Shown piece by piece: positions 19,425-29,284 of a DNA stretch of 64,000 bases; position 1 is the first letter of the stretch, and every line of letters begins with the position of its first letter. A program made the translations under genes and the position numbers. Under the pieces are notes generated by a model. That model searched no databases. It had not been told where the DNA came from and worked only from the letters and a program-made list of their open reading frames with translations. This DNA is from Gordonia hongkongensis (GTDB lineage: Bacteria > Actinomycetota > Actinomycetes > Mycobacteriales > Mycobacteriaceae): positions 3,534,001-3,598,000 of the forward strand of contig NZ_CP095552.1 in NCBI RefSeq assembly GCF_023078355.1, in the 5' to 3' direction.

Positions 19425-21269
19425 ATGCCTGCTCTGAGGTCACGTACCACCACCGTCGGCCGCGAAGCCGCCGGCGCCCGCTCCCTGTGGCGCGCCACCG
19501 GGATGACCGACGACGACTTCGGCAAGCCGATCGTGGCCATCGCCAACTCCTACACCCAGTTCGTGCCGGGGCATGTGCACCTGAAGGACGTCGGCGACAT
19601 CGTGGCCGAGGCCGTGCGGGCCGCCGGTGGCGTGCCGCGGGAGTTCCACACCATCGCCGTCGACGACGGCATCGCGATGGGTCACGGCGGCATGCTCTAC
19701 TCGCTGCCCAGCCGCGAGATCATCGCCGACTCGGTCGAATACATGGTCAACGCCCACACCGCGGACGCGCTGGTGTGTATCTCCAACTGCGACAAGATCA
19801 CTCCCGGCATGCTCAACGCCGCGATGCGCCTGAACATCCCGACGGTGTTCGTCTCCGGCGGGCCGATGGAAGCCGGCAAGGCAGTCGTCGTCGGCGATGT
19901 CGCACATCCGTCGTCGGACCTGATCACCACGATCTCGGCGTCGGCGAACAGTGCTGTCGACGACGCCGGACTCGACGAGGTCGAGCGGTCGGCGTGCCCC
20001 ACGTGCGGTTCGTGCTCGGGCATGTTCACTGCCAACTCGATGAACTGTCTGACCGAAGCTCTCGGACTGGCACTGCCCGGCAACGGCTCGACGCTGGCCA
20101 CCCACGAGGCCCGCCGCGCCCTGTTCGCGCGCGCCGGCACGGTCGTCGTCGATGCGGCGACACGTTGGTATCGCGACGACGACGCATCGGTGCTGCCGCG
20201 GAACATCGCCACGCCGACCGCGTTTCGCAACGCGATGGCCCTCGACGTCGCGATGGGCGGTTCGACCAACACCGTCCTGCACATCCTCGCCGCCGCGCAG
20301 GAGGGAGAGGTCGCCGATTTCGACCTCGGAGTCATCGACGAGATCAGCCGCAACGTGCCGTGTCTGTCGAAGGTCTCGCCGAATTCGGACTACCACATGG
20401 AGGACGTCCACCGGGCCGGCGGAATCCCGGCGATCCTCGGGGAACTGCGCCGCGCGGGCCTGCTCGACGACACCGCGTCGACCGTGCACACCCCGACCAT
20501 GGCCCAAGCGCTCGACGACTGGGACATCCGCGGCGGCAAGGCTATCGACGAGGCCGTCGAACTCTTCCACGCCGCACCGGGCGGCGTCCGCACCACCACT
20601 CCGTTCTCGACGTCGAACCGGTGGAGTTCGCTCGACACCGATGCCGCAGGCGGTTGCATCCGCGACCTCGAGCACGCCTACACCGTCGAAGGCGGTCTGT
20701 GCGTGCTGCGCGGCAACCTCGCCCCCGACGGCGCTGTCCTGAAGACCGCGGGCATCGACGAGGACCTGTGGCACTTCGAGGGCCCGGCCCGTGTCGTCGA
20801 GAGCCAGGAAGACGCCGTCCAGGTCATCCTCTCCAAGACCATCCAGGCCGGCGAGGTACTCGTCGTGCGGTACGAGGGTCCCGCGGGTGGCCCCGGCATG
20901 CAGGAGATGCTGCATCCGACAGCCTTCATGAAGGGCACCGGGATGGGCAAGAAGTGCGCCCTCATCACCGACGGCCGGTTCTCCGGCGGGTCATCGGGCC
21001 TGTCGGTCGGTCACATGTCCCCCGAAGCCGCGTCGGGTGGTGCCATCGGACTCGTCGAGGACGGCGACCCGATCCTCATCGACGTCAAGACCCGCCGCCT
21101 CGAGGTCCTGGTCGACGACGAGGTGCTCGCCGAGCGCCGCGCCAAGATGGAGGCCTCCGAACGGCCGTGGCAGCCGAAGGACCGTCAGCGCACGGTGACC
21201 ACCGCACTCCGCGCGTACGCCAAGCTCGCGACGTCGGCCGACCGCGGCGCGGTGCGTCAGGTCGACTGA
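19425..21269 (+). CDS. ilvD: Dihydroxy-acid dehydratase
   Basis: Third step of Ile/Val synthesis: dehydration of dihydroxy acids to 2-oxo acids. 614 residues. Cluster cysteines are in [11 protein letters not shown] and [11 protein letters not shown]. The N-terminal segment reads [12 protein letters not shown], as in E. coli and Corynebacterium enzymes of this length, not the TPCN-type motif of the mycobacterial enzyme, so this is the long form associated with an oxygen-labile [4Fe-4S] cluster. GAGGA precedes the ATG by 5 bases. The frame is open far upstream but only as a shadow of mgtE. Confidence 0.97.
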   Translation: MPALRSRTTTVGREAAGARSLWRATGMTDDDFGKPIVAIANSYTQFVPGHVHLKDVGDIVAEAVRAAGGVPREFHTIAVDDGIAMGHGGMLYSLPSREIIADSVEYMVNAHTADALVCISNCDKITPGMLNAAMRLNIPTVFVSGGPMEAGKAVVVGDVAHPSSDLITTISASANSAVDDAGLDEVERSACPTCGSCSGMFTANSMNCLTEALGLALPGNGSTLATHEARRALFARAGTVVVDAATRWYRDDDASVLPRNIATPTAFRNAMALDVAMGGSTNTVLHILAAAQEGEVADFDLGVIDEISRNVPCLSKVSPNSDYHMEDVHRAGGIPAILGELRRAGLLDDTASTVHTPTMAQALDDWDIRGGKAIDEAVELFHAAPGGVRTTTPFSTSNRWSSLDTDAAGGCIRDLEHAYTVEGGLCVLRGNLAPDGAVLKTAGIDEDLWHFEGPARVVESQEDAVQVILSKTIQAGEVLVVRYEGPAGGPGMQEMLHPTAFMKGTGMGKKCALITDGRFSGGSSGLSVGHMSPEAASGGAIGLVEDGDPILIDVKTRRLEVLVDDEVLAERRAKMEASERPWQPKDRQRTVTTALRAYAKLATSADRGAVRQVD

Positions 21270-21277
21270 CTCCTCAC

Positions 21278-21328
21278 CACAGAGTGCGGGGGACGTATCG
21301 GATTCCGATACGTCCCCCGCGTTCTGTG
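21278..21328. repeat. Palindromic repeat, copy 1 (terminator-like)
   Basis: A 17-bp perfect inverted repeat (21286-21302 with 21304-21320) extended outwards by cacaga/tctgtg. It lies between convergent ilvD and doxX. A related 48-bp element, about 70% identical, sits at 51019-51066, again just past a stop codon between convergent genes. Confidence 0.8.
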
Positions 21329-21339
21329 TCGGTGCCGAC

Positions 21340-22554
21340 TCAGATGAGCGGGTTGCTCCCGTTGGCCAGGACCCAGACCGCGACGGCTGCCGCCACGCCG
21401 ACGATGAGCCAGAGGAACGAGCCGACGAACGGCCGTCGCGCCCAACCCCGCGGATAGTCGAGTGAGTACAGACCCGGGCCGGTCAGGATGACGACCGCCG
21501 CGGCCACCGCGAGGAAGAGCTCGAACTCGACCCCGCCGGCGGCGGCGAAGAACGAGAAGCCATCGGCCATCGACATCTTGTAGGCCGCGGCGACGAGCAT
21601 GGTGCCGAGGATCGCCGACGCCCCGATCGGGGTCAGCAGCCCGAGGATCACCATCAGTCCACCGATCGTCTCCGACAGCGCACCGACGATGGCGAGGATC
21701 TGGGCGTAGTCGGCGGTGAAGCCGGCGTCGACGAGCATGGACTCGAAGCCGCTCAACCGCGGACCGTTCCACAACCCGAAGAGCTTCTGCAGGCCGTGCG
21801 CACCGACCAGGCCGCCGAGCGCAACACGCAACAGCAGCAAACCCAGGTCGATGGTGCCGCGCCGCGATTTCGCGAGCGCGTCCTCGAGGTCGTCGTCGGC
21901 CCCGGCACCGCGCCGATCATCGGTGTCGTCGTCGGTTCGGCGCCGCCCGAACCGACGTCGACCGCGCGGCTCGTCGTCGAGCACTTCGGTGTCGGACGCG
22001 GCGTCGTGCGCTCGGGCGCGGGAGATCAGATCGTCGTCGTCATCGACGAAGTCGTAGCGCGCGGTGCCGACCGGCGGCAGGGCGGGCTCCGGGGTGGTGA
22101 CCGCGTCGTCGGCGGTCTGCACGCGCGCGGGGCCGGGCTGTTTGGCGAACTGTACGGTCTCGAAGTCGTCATCGGACGGTGCACCCGTTCCGGCGGGAGG
22201 CCGTGAGGTCGCCGCGACCGGTCGCGTCGGCGCCGGGCCGGGCCGAGGAGTCGCGGCCGGACCAGCGGCGACCGAACGGGTCTCGACGTCGCCGGGATCG
22301 AGGTCGTCGAGGTCGTCCACCCGGGAGTAGGGGGCCGGCGACCGCCGGGCGTGCCGGTTGTAGAAGTCGTCTCGGTCGGTCACCGCGGGTGGCGTCGGCG
22401 GGCCGGCGTCGGGACTCGAACTGCCCGCCCCGGGTCCGGTGCCGGGTGCGCCGGTCGCGCCGCCCGGGACCGGGATCTGTCCGGTCGGTTCGTCGTAGGG
22501 GCTCGTCGCCGGTGTGTCGCGCTCGCTGGTGCCCGACGTGTCGCGTTCGCTCAC
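21340..22554 (-). CDS. DoxX-family membrane protein with long disordered N-terminus
   Basis: 404 residues. The first 250 or so are low-complexity, rich in Pro, Ala and Asp, with an acidic tract VDDDDDLISR and basic patches. The C-terminal 150 form a four-helix DoxX domain starting at TIDLGLLLLRVALGG. In M. tuberculosis the matching DoxX (Rv3005c) forms a membrane oxidoreductase complex with SodA and the thiosulfate sulfurtransferase SseA. The GTG start is supported by TAGAGT 7 bases upstream; an in-frame start at 22620 would extend into that promoter. Confidence 0.85.
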   Translation of the reverse strand: MSERDTSGTSERDTPATSPYDEPTGQIPVPGGATGAPGTGPGAGSSSPDAGPPTPPAVTDRDDFYNRHARRSPAPYSRVDDLDDLDPGDVETRSVAAGPAATPRPGPAPTRPVAATSRPPAGTGAPSDDDFETVQFAKQPGPARVQTADDAVTTPEPALPPVGTARYDFVDDDDDLISRARAHDAASDTEVLDDEPRGRRRFGRRRTDDDTDDRRGAGADDDLEDALAKSRRGTIDLGLLLLRVALGGLVGAHGLQKLFGLWNGPRLSGFESMLVDAGFTADYAQILAIVGALSETIGGLMVILGLLTPIGASAILGTMLVAAAYKMSMADGFSFFAAAGGVEFELFLAVAAAVVILTGPGLYSLDYPRGWARRPFVGSFLWLIVGVAAAVAVWVLANGSNPLI

Positions 22555-22662
22555 ACGCCCGACTCTAGAGGCTCGCGGACTGCGGTCACCGGACCCCGAC
22601 GGGGTGAGTCGGGGCACCACGCTCGGGGCACCGCCACCCGGAGCACCATTACTGTGGACGGC

Positions 22663-23856
22663 ATGTGGAAGGGGCGCCCGACGGGCACGCGCGACGATGC
22701 CCGGACGAGTTCAGCCGCGACGGCGGACCGCCGGGTGTGGGCCCGGTGGCGAGTGCTGGTGACGTTGCTGACGGCGGTCGTGGTGCTGGTCGGCGGCTGC
22801 GCGGACTTCAGCGCCCAGGACAATCAACGCGAGGCGGGTGCGTTCAGCCCCAACAACCGGCCGAGCGGCCAGCCCGAACCGACGCCACCGCCGGAGACCC
22901 CGCGCGAGACGCAACCGCCACCGACCGGCCCGTGCGTCGACCCCGACCCCGCGGTGATCGCGACGTGCCTCGCGTCCACCGGCGGTGTGATGCCCGGCGA
23001 CGAGCAGGGCGAGGTCACCGTGGTCGCCGAACGTACGACCGGCAAGATCATCACAACCAAACGCTACGGGCCTGCCCGGACCCTGGGAGAGACGCCGGTC
23101 GATGCGTCCGGTGACGGCGGTCTGATCGATTTCGCCTACTCCCCCACCTATTCTCAGGACCGGTTGATCTACGCCTACATCACGACCCCGTCGGACAACC
23201 GCATCGTCCGCCTGGCACCGGGAGACGTGCCCAAGCCGATCCTGACCGGCATCCCCAAGGGCGCCACCGGGAACATGGGCGCGATGTACTTCCGGTCGCC
23301 GACCGAACTCGTCGTCGCCACCGGCAATGCGGGGAATCCCGCGGCCGCGGACGATCCGTCGTCCCTCGCCGGCAAGGTACTGCTGGTGACATCGTTCACC
23401 TCTGGCGACGGCCCTCGGCCGGCGATCCTCGCATCCGGCTTCGGGTCGTCGGTGGCGTTGTGTCCCAACGCTTCCACGGGGACGGTCTACGTCGCCGACC
23501 AGACGGCCACCGAGGATCGCGTGCAGGTGCTCGAAGAAGGCGGGCCCAAGGTGCTGTGGACGTGGCCGGACCGGCCGCAGATCGCGGGTTGCGGGGTCGC
23601 CGGCGGCAGCATCTTCGTCTCGACGACGCGCACCCAACGGATCGAGGCCATCAACGAGCCCACTCGCGAGGAGCCGACGATCACCGCTCCTGCTGTCGTG
23701 CTCGACCGGCGGTACGGTGCCCTCGGCCGGATGGCCGCGCTCCCCAATGGGCTGCTGCAGGTGGCGACCGTCAACAAGGAGGTGGGTTCAGCGAAGCCCA
23801 CCGACGATCGCGTGTTCCGCTTCCTGCCCTCCGGCGGTGGCAACGACCGGACGTGA
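22663..23856 (+). CDS. LppZ-like lipoprotein, PQQ-type sugar dehydrogenase fold
   Basis: 397 residues. An N-terminal membrane segment ends in the lipobox LVGGC (Cys46), then a Pro-rich linker (about 50-85), then a six-bladed beta-propeller of the glucose/sorbosone dehydrogenase family. Characteristic stretches include DGGLIDFAYSPTY and the AALPNGLLQVATV end. It corresponds to LppZ (Rv3006), anchored on the outer face of the membrane. Whether it uses PQQ is unknown. TACTGT lies 7 bases before the ATG, suggesting a leaderless mRNA. It diverges from doxX. Confidence 0.85.
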   Translation: MWKGRPTGTRDDARTSSAATADRRVWARWRVLVTLLTAVVVLVGGCADFSAQDNQREAGAFSPNNRPSGQPEPTPPPETPRETQPPPTGPCVDPDPAVIATCLASTGGVMPGDEQGEVTVVAERTTGKIITTKRYGPARTLGETPVDASGDGGLIDFAYSPTYSQDRLIYAYITTPSDNRIVRLAPGDVPKPILTGIPKGATGNMGAMYFRSPTELVVATGNAGNPAAADDPSSLAGKVLLVTSFTSGDGPRPAILASGFGSSVALCPNASTGTVYVADQTATEDRVQVLEEGGPKVLWTWPDRPQIAGCGVAGGSIFVSTTRTQRIEAINEPTREEPTITAPAVVLDRRYGALGRMAALPNGLLQVATVNKEVGSAKPTDDRVFRFLPSGGGNDRT

Positions 23857-23863
23857 CCGGGAC

Positions 23864-23943
23864 GCGCCCTTCAAGGCTCGTCGACCTCGACGCGCTCCTT
23901 CGTCGCTTGCTCGGCCCGGCGGCGTGCGCTCCCCGCACCTCAG
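23864..23943. repeat. Degenerate copy of the CTCCCTGAGG-type repeat
   Basis: Contains cccttc, ggctcgtcg, gcgctcc and gcacctcag in the same order as the right arm of the element at 24004-24106, with insertions. Probably an older decayed copy. A further fragment, tcagggagca, is at 24128-24137. Confidence 0.45.
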
Positions 23944-24003
23944 TAACTGCGGCCGGGCGGCCGTCGTGGATCGTGAAAGAACACTCTTGAGCGTCCACAT
24001 CTC

Positions 24004-24106
24004 TGCTCCCTGAGGTGCGAGCGAAGCGAGCCACGAAGGGCTCCGCAACCTGTCTCACCAGGCCCTTCGTGGCTCGTCGCTGGCGCTCCTCGCACCTCAG
24101 GGAGCA
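24004..24106. repeat. Large interspersed palindromic repeat
   Basis: Left arm 24004-24041 begins tgctccctgaggtgcgagcg and ends ccacgaagggc; right arm 24062-24106 is close to its reverse complement, ending cctcagggagca. Between them lie 20 unpaired bases. A half-copy occurs at 48759-48803. I recall this type of element as common in Gordonia and Rhodococcus intergenic regions. Confidence 0.8.
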
Positions 24107-24154
24107 ATGGTTGTGTCGTCTTTCGGATCAGGGAGCAGAGGGGCTGTGCCCGCC

Positions 24155-25660
24155 TCAGGAACAGGCCGCGATGACGAGTTCTTTGACGCGGGCCGGGTCT
24201 GCTTGTCCGCGAGTCGCTTTCATGACGTCTCCGACGATCTTGCCGGCGGCCTGGACCTTCCCGCCGCGGATCTTGTCGGCGATGTCGGGGTTGGCGGCGA
24301 GCGCGTCGTCGACCGCCTTCTGGAGCGCGGAGTCGTCCCGAACCACCTCGAGGCCGCGGTCGGCGACGATCTGAGCGGGCTCACCCTCACCGTCGAGGAC
24401 GGCGGTCGCGACCTGCTGCGCCAGCTTGGTCGTGAGTTTGCCCTCGTCGACCAGCCCGATGATCTCGGCGACCTGCGCCGGCGTGATGGACAGGTCCGCG
24501 AGTTCGACTCCGCGAGAATTGGCCTGCTGCGCAAGGAAGGACACCCACCAGCCGCGCGCCGCCTCGGGTGCTGCCCCGGCGTCGACGGTGGCGATGATGA
24601 GATCGACCGCGCCGACGTTGACGAGGTCACGCATGACCTCGTCGGAGACTCCCCAGTCCTGCTGGATGCGGGCGCGACGTAGCCACGGCAGCTCGGGCAG
24701 GTTCGCCCGCAACTCCTCGATCCACGCCGAATCCGGCTGCACCGGAGGCAGATCCGGCTCCGGGAAGTAGCGGTAGTCCTCGGCGGTCTCCTTGCGGCGC
24801 CCGGCCGACGTGGTGCCGTCGGTCTCGTGGAAGTGCCGCGTCTCCTGGACGATCTCGCCTCCGGCCTTCAGGATGGCGGCCTGACGGCGCATCTCGTAGC
24901 GAACCGCCACCTCGACGCTCTTGAGCGAGTTGACGTTCTTGGTCTCGGTGCGCGTACCGAACTCGGTGGCGTCCTTGGTCTTCAGCGACAGGTTCACATC
25001 GCAGCGCATCGAGCCCTGGTCCATGCGCACGTCCGACACGTCCAGCGACTTGAGCAGATCACGCAGTGCCGACACGTACGCCCGGGCCACCTCGGGCGCG
25101 CGTTCCCCCGCGCCCTCGATGGGCCGCGTCACGATCTCGACGAGCGGCACGCCCGCGCGGTTGTAGTCGAGCAGCGAATGACTCGCCCCATGGATTCGAC
25201 CCGTCGAGCCGCCGATGTGCAGCGACTTGCCGGTGTCCTCCTCCATGTGGGCGCGCTCGATCTCGACCCGCCAGGTGGTGCCGTCGCCGAGCACGACGTC
25301 GAGGAAACCGTCGTAGGCGATCGGCTCGTCGTACTGCGAGATCTGGTAGTTCTTCGGCTGATCCGGGTAGAAGTAGTTCTTCCGCGCGAAGACGCTCGAC
25401 GGCCGGATGGAGCAGTTCAGCGCGAGGCCGATGCGGATCGCGGACTCGATGGCCTTGGCGTTGGCGACCGGGAGCGAGCCCGGCAGTCCGATGCACACCG
25501 GGCACACCTGGGTGTTCGGGTCGGCGCCGAACTCGGTGGGGCACCCGCAGAACATCTTGGTCGCGGTGCCCAGCTCGACGTGCACCTCGAGACCCATCAC
25601 CGGATCGAATGCGGCAAGCACCTCGTCGTAGTCCAACAGGTCGACGGCTGCGGAAGTCAT
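24155..25660 (-). CDS. gatB: Aspartyl/glutamyl-tRNA amidotransferase subunit B
   Basis: Kinase and tRNA-binding subunit of GatCAB, which phosphorylates and amidates Glu-tRNA(Gln) or Asp-tRNA(Asn). 501 residues. [18 protein letters not shown] and [13 protein letters not shown] hold the four zinc cysteines; the C-terminal part is the YqeY-like tail domain. The ATG at 25660 is supported by TAAACT ending 7 bases upstream (leaderless). gatC and gatA lie 7 kb away on the same strand, as in mycobacteria. Confidence 0.96.
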   Translation of the reverse strand: MTSAAVDLLDYDEVLAAFDPVMGLEVHVELGTATKMFCGCPTEFGADPNTQVCPVCIGLPGSLPVANAKAIESAIRIGLALNCSIRPSSVFARKNYFYPDQPKNYQISQYDEPIAYDGFLDVVLGDGTTWRVEIERAHMEEDTGKSLHIGGSTGRIHGASHSLLDYNRAGVPLVEIVTRPIEGAGERAPEVARAYVSALRDLLKSLDVSDVRMDQGSMRCDVNLSLKTKDATEFGTRTETKNVNSLKSVEVAVRYEMRRQAAILKAGGEIVQETRHFHETDGTTSAGRRKETAEDYRYFPEPDLPPVQPDSAWIEELRANLPELPWLRRARIQQDWGVSDEVMRDLVNVGAVDLIIATVDAGAAPEAARGWWVSFLAQQANSRGVELADLSITPAQVAEIIGLVDEGKLTTKLAQQVATAVLDGEGEPAQIVADRGLEVVRDDSALQKAVDDALAANPDIADKIRGGKVQAAGKIVGDVMKATRGQADPARVKELVIAACS

Positions 25661-25735
25661 AGCGGCCAGTTTATGCGGCGATATCCCAGGGGCACGTTCA
25701 GGGTGATCACCGATGCCGGGAGCCGGACCCGCTCC

Positions 25736-25786
25736 TAGCGTGGATGTCACCGGCGAACGACGCCGGACCACAATCCACACAGGAGG
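25736..25786 (+). promoter_or_regulatory. Promoter -10 and ribosome site of the PspC gene
   Basis: TAGCGT at 25736-25741 and a consensus AGGAGG at 25781-25786, five bases before the ATG at 25792. Unlike many neighbours this gene has a conventional 5' leader of roughly 45 bases. Confidence 0.55.
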
Positions 25787-25791
25787 ACGAG

Positions 25792-26028
25792 ATGACCACC
25801 CCACAACCCGCCGGCACCGGCCCCCGCCTGATGCGCTCGCGCACGAACTCGTGGCTGGGCGGCGTCTGCGGCGGCATCGCCCAGCGCTGGGGGTGGGATC
25901 CGACGCTCATCCGCGTCCTGTTCGTTCTGTCGATCCTCTTTCCCGGCCCCCAGGTGCTGATCTACCTGGCGCTCTGGATCATCATCCCTCGCGAACCGGT
26001 TGCGTCGGCGGTGTCGCCTGTCGTCTGA
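25792..26028 (+). CDS. PspC-domain membrane protein
   Basis: A 78-residue protein made of one PspC domain: a basic N-terminal region [19 protein letters not shown], the [13 protein letters not shown] segment and a hydrophobic helix [13 protein letters not shown]. PspC proteins act in envelope-stress responses in other bacteria; here the role is unknown. The ATG at 25792 follows AGGAGG. It converges on pfkA with 15 bp between the stop codons. Confidence 0.85.
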   Translation: MTTPQPAGTGPRLMRSRTNSWLGGVCGGIAQRWGWDPTLIRVLFVLSILFPGPQVLIYLALWIIIPREPVASAVSPVV

Positions 26029-26043
26029 CGCGCGGCCGCGATC

Positions 26044-27078
26044 TCACCCGAAGATGACCCGGATCTCCTTGTACTGATCCAACGGCACCGTCTTCAGTTC
26101 ACCAAGTGCCTCGTCGAAGGTGATGCGTGCGATCTCGGTGCCGTGCAGCGCGACCATCTGCCCCCAGCCCTTCTCGGCGACGAGGTCGGCGGTCGCCATC
26201 CCCATGCGGGTCGCGAGCACCCGGTCGTAGGCCGACGGCACGCCGCCGCGCTGGATGTGGCCGAGGATGGTGGCCCGGGTCTCGATCCCGGTCCGCTCCT
26301 CGATGAGCGGGGCGAGCACCTCCCCCACACCACCGAGTCGGGGACGGTTGAAACCGTCGAGGCCCTTGGTGGAGTACGCCTCCTTCATCTCCGGGAGCTT
26401 GAACCCCTCGGCGACGACGACCATCGGCGAACGCCCGCGCGACTTGACGCTGGTGACCCAGGCACAGATCTGGTCGAGACTCTCGGGGTTCTCCGGGATC
26501 AGGATGACGTGGGCGCCGCCGGCGATCCCGGAGTGCAGGGCGATCCAGCCCGCGTGGCGACCCATGACCTCGAGGACCATGCACCGCTTGTGCGAGTTGC
26601 CGGTGGTGCGGAGGCGGTCGATGGCCTCGGTCGCGATCTCCACCGCGGTGTTGAACCCGAAGGTGTAGTCGGTGGCGGCGATGTCGTTGTCGATGGTCTT
26701 GGGAACCCCGACGATGTTGATGCCGTCGTCGAACAACCGCTTCGACGCCGCCGCCGTGCCCTCGCCGCCGATCGCGATCACGCCGTCGATCTCGAGGTTC
26801 TTCAGCACCTTCTTGATGTTCTCGGGACCGCCGTCGGGTTCGGAGTAGGGACCGAACCGGCTCGTGCCGAGAATGGTGCCGCCCTGGTTCGACAGGCCGC
26901 GGACCGTCGACCGGTTCAATTCGACGATGTCGCCGTAGACCAGTCCGGCCCAGCCGTCCCGGAAGCCGACGAACTCGTGGCCGTACACCGTCTCACCCTT
27001 GAGCACTGCGCCGCGAATGACCGCGTTCAGTCCGGGGCAGTCTCCCCCGGACGTCAGAATGCCGAACCTCTTGGCCAC
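26044..27078 (-). CDS. pfkA: 6-phosphofructokinase
   Basis: Phosphorylation of fructose 6-phosphate. The N-terminal GILTSGGDCPGLNAVIRG and the substrate motif PKTIDNDI are present. The nucleotide loop reads GGEGT; a glycine at that position is typical of ATP-dependent enzymes, whereas pyrophosphate-dependent ones carry Asp (GGED), so ATP use is expected. About 344 residues from the GTG at 27078, chosen because AGGGAGG lies 10-12 bases upstream; an ATG at 27105 is possible. Confidence 0.92.
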   Translation of the reverse strand: MAKRFGILTSGGDCPGLNAVIRGAVLKGETVYGHEFVGFRDGWAGLVYGDIVELNRSTVRGLSNQGGTILGTSRFGPYSEPDGGPENIKKVLKNLEIDGVIAIGGEGTAAASKRLFDDGINIVGVPKTIDNDIAATDYTFGFNTAVEIATEAIDRLRTTGNSHKRCMVLEVMGRHAGWIALHSGIAGGAHVILIPENPESLDQICAWVTSVKSRGRSPMVVVAEGFKLPEMKEAYSTKGLDGFNRPRLGGVGEVLAPLIEERTGIETRATILGHIQRGGVPSAYDRVLATRMGMATADLVAEKGWGQMVALHGTEIARITFDEALGELKTVPLDQYKEIRVIFG

Positions 27079-27167
27079 TGGTGAGACCACCCTCCCTGTC
27101 GTCATCGGTCAACCTGCCCGAGCAACCCCAATCTAGTGCCCCGGCGAGCCCGGCGCTGGTCGCGAAA

Positions 27168-27818
27168 TCACTTGATGCCGTTCTCGTAGGCGAACACGAC
27201 GGCCTGCGCCCGATCCCGGAGCCGGAGCTTGTTCAGGAGACTGCTCACATGGGTCTTCACCGTCTGCTCGGTCACGAACAGGTCCGCGCCGATCTCGGCG
27301 TTGGACTTGCCGTCGGCCACCAGGTCGAGCACCTCGCGCTCCCGTGGGGTGAGCGTGTCGAGCTTCTGATCCCGCGCCGGCCGCCGGCGCCTGGCGGTGA
27401 CCTCGGTGATCAGCCGCCGTGTGATCGACGGTGCCAGCAACGCCTCACCCGCGGCCACGACGCGGACCGCTCGCACCAGCTCATCGGCTGGCGCATCCTT
27501 CAGCAAGAATCCCGATGCCCCTATGCGCAGCGCCTCGTACACGTAGTCGTCGATGTCGAAGGTCGTCAGCATCAACACGCGCGTGGGCGGTTCGGCAGAA
27601 GACGCGAGTATCTGCTCCGCGGCCCACAGTCCGTCCTTGCGCGGCATCCGCACATCCATCAGCACGACGTCGGGACGCACCCGACGACACACCTCGACGG
27701 CCTCGACCCCGTCGGCGGCATCGCCGAGGACCGAGAGGTCGGGTTGCGCGGCGAGCAGCGCCGAAAAGCCCTGACGCACCATGGCCTGGTCATCTGCGAT
27801 GACTACGGTGATCGGCAC
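27168..27818 (-). CDS. NarL/LuxR-family response regulator
   Basis: 216 residues: receiver domain with the phospho-acceptor Asp55 (VVLMDVRMP) and acidic pair ADD near residue 9, then a LuxR helix-turn-helix starting LTPREREVLDLVADGKSN. It lies 9 bp after the histidine kinase gene, so they form one operon and probably a cognate pair. The signal and targets are unknown. The pair sits between the phospholipase and pfkA genes. Confidence 0.92.
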   Translation of the reverse strand: MPITVVIADDQAMVRQGFSALLAAQPDLSVLGDAADGVEAVEVCRRVRPDVVLMDVRMPRKDGLWAAEQILASSAEPPTRVLMLTTFDIDDYVYEALRIGASGFLLKDAPADELVRAVRVVAAGEALLAPSITRRLITEVTARRRRPARDQKLDTLTPREREVLDLVADGKSNAEIGADLFVTEQTVKTHVSSLLNKLRLRDRAQAVVFAYENGIK

Positions 27819-27827
27819 GCCGTCACG

Positions 27828-29120
27828 CTACCGTCGTCGTGACGACGGTTCACCGGAACCCGTGGAGGTCACGACCGACTCGGGGACGAGCACGTCCCGC
27901 CGCGGCGTCGCCGGGATGCGAGCCCGCACCGCGAATCCGCCGGTCGGGGTCGGCACGGCGACCAGCGAACCACCCACCGCCTGAGCGCGATCGATCATCC
28001 CAGGGATACCCACTCCGCTCCCACCGATCTGCAATGGTTCAGCGGTCGCGGCCGTGTTGACCACGGCGACGTCGACGAGATCGCCCTCCCCGTGCGTCAC
28101 CTCGACGTCCACACGCCCGCCGGGGGCGTGCCGGGTGGCATTGGCCAGCGACTCCTGCACGATCCGATAGATCACCAGCGCGGCCGATTCACCGACGTCG
28201 TCGGCGTCGATGGCCAGGTCCAGCACGACCTCGGCACCCGCGCGGCGTGTCTCGGTGATCAGCGAATCGAGTTCGGCCAATCCGGGATTGGGTGCCGCCG
28301 AAGCATCCGCACCCTCGACGCGCAGGACCCCGAGCAACTGCCGGACCTCGTCGAGGGACGTACGTGCCGCCTCCGCAATGGCGTCGAATTCCGCTGCGGC
28401 AGAAGGGCTCACATCCGGCAGGCGATATCTGGCGGTCTGTGACATCACCACCACCATCGACATCCGGTGCGCGACCACATCGTGCAGGTCCCGGGCGATT
28501 CGCGCCCGCTCCTGGAGTACGGCTGCCTCGGCTTCGGCGGCCTCGGTCTGCTCGGTGCGCACCGCCAACTGCCGGCGCGAAGCCATCAGTCCGCGCAGCA
28601 ACGCGACCACGACCGCGAGCACCGAGATCCCGAAGACCCACCCGACGCGCGCGGTCGGTTGCACGGCGAAGGCGATGACGATCGACGTCGAGACCCAGAC
28701 CACCGGAATCCATCGCAGCGGGCACTTGAGGAAGGCCATGAACGTGAGGACCAGCAGTTCGATCAGGTGGGTGACCTGGATCGTCAGCTCCCACCCGCCC
28801 CGGGTCGGGACGACGATGCCGATGAGTTGGGCGGAGACCACCGAGATCGCCCACCCCAGCAACGGGGCCGACCACGCGAGGGCGATCGGCAGGGCCGCGA
28901 AGGCAGCGACCACGGGTAGCACGAACACCGGCATCGAGTGGGTGATCGGCAGCGTCGGCCACGCAACCGAGTACATGACCAGTGCGACGAACAGAAAGAA
29001 CCAGTTGAGGCGCGACGAGAAGTAGTGGCGCACCGCGGGGTCCTGGGCCACCGGGGCGGTCGAGGCCCATTCGAGTGAGGACGCCCCCACCGCGCGGAGC
29101 TTCTTGCGGTATCCGAACAT
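27828..29120 (-). CDS. Membrane sensor histidine kinase (HisKA_3 type)
   Basis: 430 residues. Five or six membrane segments (about 38-178) with little extracytoplasmic sequence, a short coiled coil, then the dimerisation/phosphoacceptor region RIARDLHDVVAHRMS with His213, and a HATPase domain with N-box ESLANATRHAPG and G-box GSGVGIPGM. It transmits to the adjacent NarL-type regulator. TAGGGT ends 6 bases before the ATG (leaderless). It diverges from the phospholipase operon across 164 bp, so that operon is a candidate target. Confidence 0.92.
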   Translation of the reverse strand: MFGYRKKLRAVGASSLEWASTAPVAQDPAVRHYFSSRLNWFFLFVALVMYSVAWPTLPITHSMPVFVLPVVAAFAALPIALAWSAPLLGWAISVVSAQLIGIVVPTRGGWELTIQVTHLIELLVLTFMAFLKCPLRWIPVVWVSTSIVIAFAVQPTARVGWVFGISVLAVVVALLRGLMASRRQLAVRTEQTEAAEAEAAVLQERARIARDLHDVVAHRMSMVVVMSQTARYRLPDVSPSAAAEFDAIAEAARTSLDEVRQLLGVLRVEGADASAAPNPGLAELDSLITETRRAGAEVVLDLAIDADDVGESAALVIYRIVQESLANATRHAPGGRVDVEVTHGEGDLVDVAVVNTAATAEPLQIGGSGVGIPGMIDRAQAVGGSLVAVPTPTGGFAVRARIPATPRRDVLVPESVVTSTGSGEPSSRRR

Positions 29121-29284
29121 GCCCTCACCCTAGGCTCGCCGACCGCTCGAAGACCTCATACTTCCGAGGGAGACGACCCGATACCGTCGTAGCGTTTCGG
29201 CGTCGACGAACCGGCCTGGGGACGACCGCGGCCGGTCCCGCGGAGCGATGTGCCGGCCGGATCCGGACTCATAGCGTCGATGAC

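Larger units (their letters stand above)
23857..24154. other. 298-bp intergenic region, lppZ-like / gatB
   Basis: Between convergent genes; mostly filled by repeat material (23864-23943, 24004-24106 and a fragment at 24128-24137). No gene seen. Confidence 0.6.
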
